Below the pieces are notes generated by a model, which was not told the DNA's origin, did no database searches, and worked only from the letters and a program-made list of their open reading frames with translations. This document shows, in pieces, positions 6,134 to 8,385 of a stretch of 8,385 nt of DNA. The translations under genes were made by a program, and so were the position numbers. This DNA is from an uncultured Slackia sp. (GTDB lineage Bacteria; Actinomycetota; Coriobacteriia; Coriobacteriales; Eggerthellaceae). Location of the stretch: positions 1 to 8,385 of the forward strand of contig USEZ01000081.1 of assembly GCA_900553775.1 (NCBI GenBank). The letters are read 5' to 3'. Position 1 is the stretch's first letter, and each line of letters opens with the position of its first letter.

Positions 6134-7102
6134 CTAGGCGCGGCGGGTCTTCCAGAATTCGGCGCTGTGCTCGATGCAGGCCGTGGCCTCGTCGAGCATG
6201 CGCGAGTAGTGCACGAAGGCATGCAGCACGCCGTCGAACACTTCGAAGGCGTTGTCGACGCCGTTGTTCGTCAGCACGCGGGCGAGGCATTCGCTGTCGT
6301 CGCGCAAGGGATCGAGCTCCGCGGCGGCGATATAGCACGGCGCCATGCCGGTCTTCAGGTCGTTGGACAGCATGTCCACATACGGCGCGCTCGATTCGGC
6401 GGCAAGGTCGTTCAGCCAGCATTCGTTGTAATACTGCAGGTCTTCCTTGCGCATGCCGTCGATATCCCAGCCGTACAGGCGGCGAGACATGGAGTCGAGC
6501 AATCCGTAGAAGCCGTAGTACAGAAGCAGCGATTTCACGAAGGAGTTGTCGCCCTCTTCGTCGCGCAGCCACAGATTCGTGGCCATCGAAAGCACCGCTC
6601 CGCCCGAATCACCCGCGAACGACAGGTCGTTTCCGTCGATGCCGTGCTCGGCGCCGTGTTCGTGCAGGTACTTCGCCACGATCGCGCATTCCTGGATATT
6701 CGTCGGGTACTTCGACTCGGGAGACAGGTGGTAATCCACGCTGACCACGGCAGCGCCCGTGCGGTCGGCCAAGATGCGGCACACGCGGTCGTGCGTGGCG
6801 GGGCTTCCCACCACGAAGCCGCCGCCGTGGATGAATTCGATCACGGGCAGCTTCTCGGCTTGCACAGGGTAATAAAAGCGGGCGGAAAACGCGCCCATCG
6901 GGCCGTCGAAGGAAACGTCTTCGGTCTTGGCCATCGCAGGGCCGCCTTCGTTCCAGAATGCGCGTTCTTTGATGTAATTGGCGCGCATCTGGTCGAATCC
7001 GACGTCGGTGACGAAGGCGTCGCCTGCGAGTTCGGCCGACTTTTTCAGCACGGCCTTCATCTGATCGTTCATAAGAGACATCGCGTCGAGCTTGTTCTCC
7101 AT
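6134..7102 (-). CDS. alpha/beta-hydrolase, hormone-sensitive-lipase (family IV) esterase
   Basis: A 322-residue cytosolic hydrolase with no signal peptide visible. The start at 7102 (MENKLDAMSLMND) follows the purine-rich AAAGGAAGGGGA (7106-7117). The HSL-family layout is complete: oxyanion-hole motif HGGGF (92-96), nucleophile elbow GDSGG with Ser166 (164-168), the acid in DPLRDD (Asp264) and the base in GVLHAF (His294). The N-terminal 60 residues would form the lid. The family hydrolyses short- to medium-chain carboxylic esters, and related proteins are often annotated as acetyl esterase or lipase. It lies between the right-hand MFS carrier and the CaiA-like gene, so it may de-esterify an imported compound before CoA activation; an acyl-carnitine would be one candidate. 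That is inference from position. A housekeeping esterase caught in the run, or one acting on a plant or host ester, is also possible. Codon use is more mixed than in caiA or caiB. Confidence 0.9.
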   Translation of the reverse strand: MENKLDAMSLMNDQMKAVLKKSAELAGDAFVTDVGFDQMRANYIKERAFWNEGGPAMAKTEDVSFDGPMGAFSARFYYPVQAEKLPVIEFIHGGGFVVGSPATHDRVCRILADRTGAAVVSVDYHLSPESKYPTNIQECAIVAKYLHEHGAEHGIDGNDLSFAGDSGGAVLSMATNLWLRDEEGDNSFVKSLLLYYGFYGLLDSMSRRLYGWDIDGMRKEDLQYYNECWLNDLAAESSAPYVDMLSNDLKTGMAPCYIAAAELDPLRDDSECLARVLTNNGVDNAFEVFDGVLHAFVHYSRMLDEATACIEHSAEFWKTRRA

Positions 7103-7134
7103 GGGTCCCCTTCCTTTCTTGAAGCAGGTATCGA

Positions 7135-7162
7135 GGCGAGGCTTTCTTCGGAAAGCCTCGCC
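7135..7162 (-). promoter_or_regulatory. perfect 12-bp hairpin with tetraloop upstream of the esterase
   Basis: GGCGAGGCTTTC (7135-7146) and GAAAGCCTCGCC (7151-7162) form a perfect 12-bp stem closed by a 4-nt loop (TTCG on the plus strand, CGAA on the minus strand). It lies in the esterase leader, 32 nt before the ATG, and is the third of three hairpins in the gap. No T-run follows it on the minus strand. It may block or protect the leader, or form a bidirectional structure. Its function is not known. Confidence 0.65.
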
Positions 7163-7170
7163 CGACAAGG

Positions 7171-7189
7171 CGGATTCGGCGAGAATCCG
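7171..7189 (-). other. perfect 7-bp hairpin, middle of three
   Basis: CGGATTC (7171-7177) and GAATCCG (7183-7189) enclose a 5-nt loop. It stands between two stronger stems, 8 nt from the one nearer the esterase and 12 nt from the one nearer the MFS stop codon. Confidence 0.5.
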
Positions 7190-7201
7190 GCGCGGGGGCA
7201 A

Positions 7202-7227
7202 GGTCCGCCGCCCTTTCGCGGCGGACC
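7202..7227 (-). other. perfect 10-bp GC-rich hairpin after the MFS stop
   Basis: GGTCCGCCGC (7202-7211) and GCGGCGGACC (7218-7227) enclose a 6-nt loop. On the minus strand it begins 17 nt after the transporter stop codon, the usual place of a terminator, but it is followed by TTGCCCCCG rather than a T-run. It could act as an inefficient terminator, a pause site or a 3' stabiliser for the transporter message. Confidence 0.6.
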
Positions 7228-7244
7228 CGGTGGTCAAGATGCGC

Positions 7245-8385
7245 TTAAGCGTTCTTGGAAGCGAGGTGTTTTTTCACGGTACGCAGGCACATGAAGAGGA
7301 AGAACACGCCCGCGACTGCGAAGATGGCCTCGATCGCGAAGATCATGGTGTAGGCCGCGTTGCCGGAAGCATCGATCATGCCGCCGTACCAGGTGTGGAT
7401 GAAGATGTCCGGGCAGAAGCCGATGACGGACAGCAGACCGGCGGCGGTGCCGAAGATGCGCATGGGAATGCCCAGCTCGGACAGCGGCGAGGAGCCGATG
7501 GAGAAGGCGCCGTAGGTGGCGAAGCCGAACACGACGACCAGGCACACGGCGACGATCGCCATGCCGGGGTCTTGCGGCAGCACGATGAACACGCCGAGGA
7601 TGACCAGAGCAAGAACCAAGCAGCCCATGATGGTCTTGGTGCTCTTGATGCGCGCGGCGATCACGCCGAGCACGGGACCTGCGAGCAGGCCGATGCCGTA
7701 GGTACGGATGAGGCCGACCACGTTGACCAGGTTGGAATCGGTGCCCATGGCGGTGAGGTACGGGGTGGTGTAGGTAGCGCCCTGATACACCGTGTACACG
7801 CAGAAGTACGCCAGGCACGCCCAGATGACACCGGGATGCTTGATGGCCTGCACGACCTCGCCCAGGCTGAACAGCTTCGCGTTCGGGTCGATCTCGCCCT
7901 TGAAGTTGGGGATGAAGACGAACGACAACACGGCCAGGATGGCAATGAGCACGCCCAGGAACACGAGCAGCACCTGGATGCCCTCGCTCGGCACCGGAAT
8001 GGCCGACACGATGGCGGCGTTGATGAGGCCGATGACGAGGCCGGCGGCGCCGTAGATGGAGTAGCTCGTGCCGATCTTGGAGGCGTACTCGTCCTCGGCG
8101 CAGCACAGGCGCACGATCTTGAAGCGCGTGCCCCACCAGATGAGGATGGACGTGATGCCGAAGCCCACGAACAGCACGTACAGAAGGCCGAGCGAGGGCA
8201 GCAGCGCGTAGACGAACGTGAGCACCGCCGTGCCGCCGAAGCCGACCCACGACAGCGTGCGCATGCGGATCTTGTCCGCGAGGATGCCCGAGGGCAGGTA
8301 GCAGACCACGGCCGCCACGGCGTAGCACGACAGCAGCGCGCCGAGGTCCGCAGCAACGACGCCCCGGTCATAGGTGGGCTGGACG
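7245..8385 (-). CDS. MFS transporter (N-terminus beyond the right edge)
   Basis: The frame is open from the window edge to a TAA at 7245, giving 379 residues; only the first membrane segment or so seems to be missing. The first visible residues include DLGALLSCYAVAAVVCYLPS, then the MFS motif-A loop GILADKIRMR (about residues 33-42 of the visible part). About ten further hydrophobic segments follow, with a central charged linker near FKGEIDPNAKL. The C-terminal half contains a GTAAGLLSVIGFCPDIF stretch typical of NarK/YihN/OPA-like MFS carriers, and the protein ends in a short basic tail (VKKHLASKNA). It should be an inner-membrane carrier for an organic anion or zwitterion. It is the first gene seen in the run and takes the place that the BCCT antiporter CaiT has in the E. 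coli cai operon. It may exchange substrate for reduced product. Codon use is strongly C-ending, as in caiA and caiB. The 5' end and any promoter lie outside the window. Confidence 0.9.
   Translation of the reverse strand, partial: VQPTYDRGVVAADLGALLSCYAVAAVVCYLPSGILADKIRMRTLSWVGFGGTAVLTFVYALLPSLGLLYVLFVGFGITSILIWWGTRFKIVRLCCAEDEYASKIGTSYSIYGAAGLVIGLINAAIVSAIPVPSEGIQVLLVFLGVLIAILAVLSFVFIPNFKGEIDPNAKLFSLGEVVQAIKHPGVIWACLAYFCVYTVYQGATYTTPYLTAMGTDSNLVNVVGLIRTYGIGLLAGPVLGVIAARIKSTKTIMGCLVLALVILGVFIVLPQDPGMAIVAVCLVVVFGFATYGAFSIGSSPLSELGIPMRIFGTAAGLLSVIGFCPDIFIHTWYGGMIDASGNAAYTMIFAIEAIFAVAGVFFLFMCLRTVKKHLASKNA

Noticed and set aside
6028..6222. N-terminal extension of the CaiA-like protein to an ATG at 6222
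   Set aside because: The extra 65 residues overlap the end of the esterase gene and look like out-of-frame sequence. AGGAGG five bases before 6027 and the CaiA-like N-terminus fix the start there.
7202..7227. Calling the hairpin after the right-hand MFS gene an intrinsic terminator
   Set aside because: The stem is strong, but the following minus-strand bases are TTGCCCCCG with no T-run.
6167..7294. Plus-strand open frame of 375 codons opposite the esterase
   Set aside because: It is a shadow of the esterase gene; the minus strand carries a complete catalytic set, and the plus-strand product shows none.
7234..8371. Alternative minus-strand frames across the right-hand MFS gene
   Set aside because: They give Arg/His/Ser-rich products. 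The frame ending at 7245 gives regular hydrophobic segments and an MFS motif-A loop.

Overview
This window is a single block of seven co-oriented genes, all on the minus strand, so the operon reads from the right edge to the left. It looks like a chromosomal catabolic or respiratory gene cluster from a GC-rich anaerobe. The base composition, the Shine-Dalgarno-led genes and the gene mix (CaiB/BaiF CoA-transferase, acyl-CoA dehydrogenase, MaoC hydratase, MFS carriers, esterase) best suit a gut actinobacterium of the Coriobacteriia/Eggerthellaceae type. That placement is inference; no rRNA or marker gene is present.

Layout in transcription order: (1) an MFS transporter cut by the right edge, 8385-7245; (2) an HSL-type alpha/beta hydrolase (esterase), 7102-6134; (3) a CaiA-like acyl-CoA reductase/dehydrogenase, 6027-4876; (4) a CaiB-like class III CoA-transferase, 4771-3551; (5) a CaiC-like acyl-CoA ligase, 3442-1847; (6) a two-hotdog MaoC-type (R)-hydratase, 1676-780; (7) a second MFS transporter of the sugar/metabolite:H+ symporter type, cut by the left edge, 627-1.

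The central trio keeps the caiA-caiB-caiC order of the enterobacterial carnitine operon (caiTABCDE), and each protein resembles its E. coli counterpart along its length as far as I can recall those sequences. The flanks differ. No BCCT antiporter (CaiT), crotonase (CaiD) or CaiE is visible. MFS carriers, a MaoC hydratase and an esterase occupy those places. A consistent reading is: an ester or free acid is imported, the esterase releases a carboxylate, CaiC primes it with CoA, CaiB recycles CoA between product and substrate, MaoC dehydrates a 3-hydroxyacyl-CoA, and CaiA reduces the resulting enoyl-CoA as an electron sink. L-carnitine, acyl-carnitines or a look-alike are plausible substrates, but the sequence does not prove which.

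The genes do not overlap. They are separated by six gaps of 104-170 nt, and each gap holds at least one inverted repeat. Most of these are strong hairpins; the one in the leftmost gap is weak. The most informative are a textbook intrinsic terminator between caiB and caiC (3476-3505), three perfect hairpins in a row before the esterase (7135-7227) and an 88-bp inverted repeat between caiC and maoC (1743-1830). I see no RNA genes, insertion sequences, CRISPR arrays or convincing promoters.
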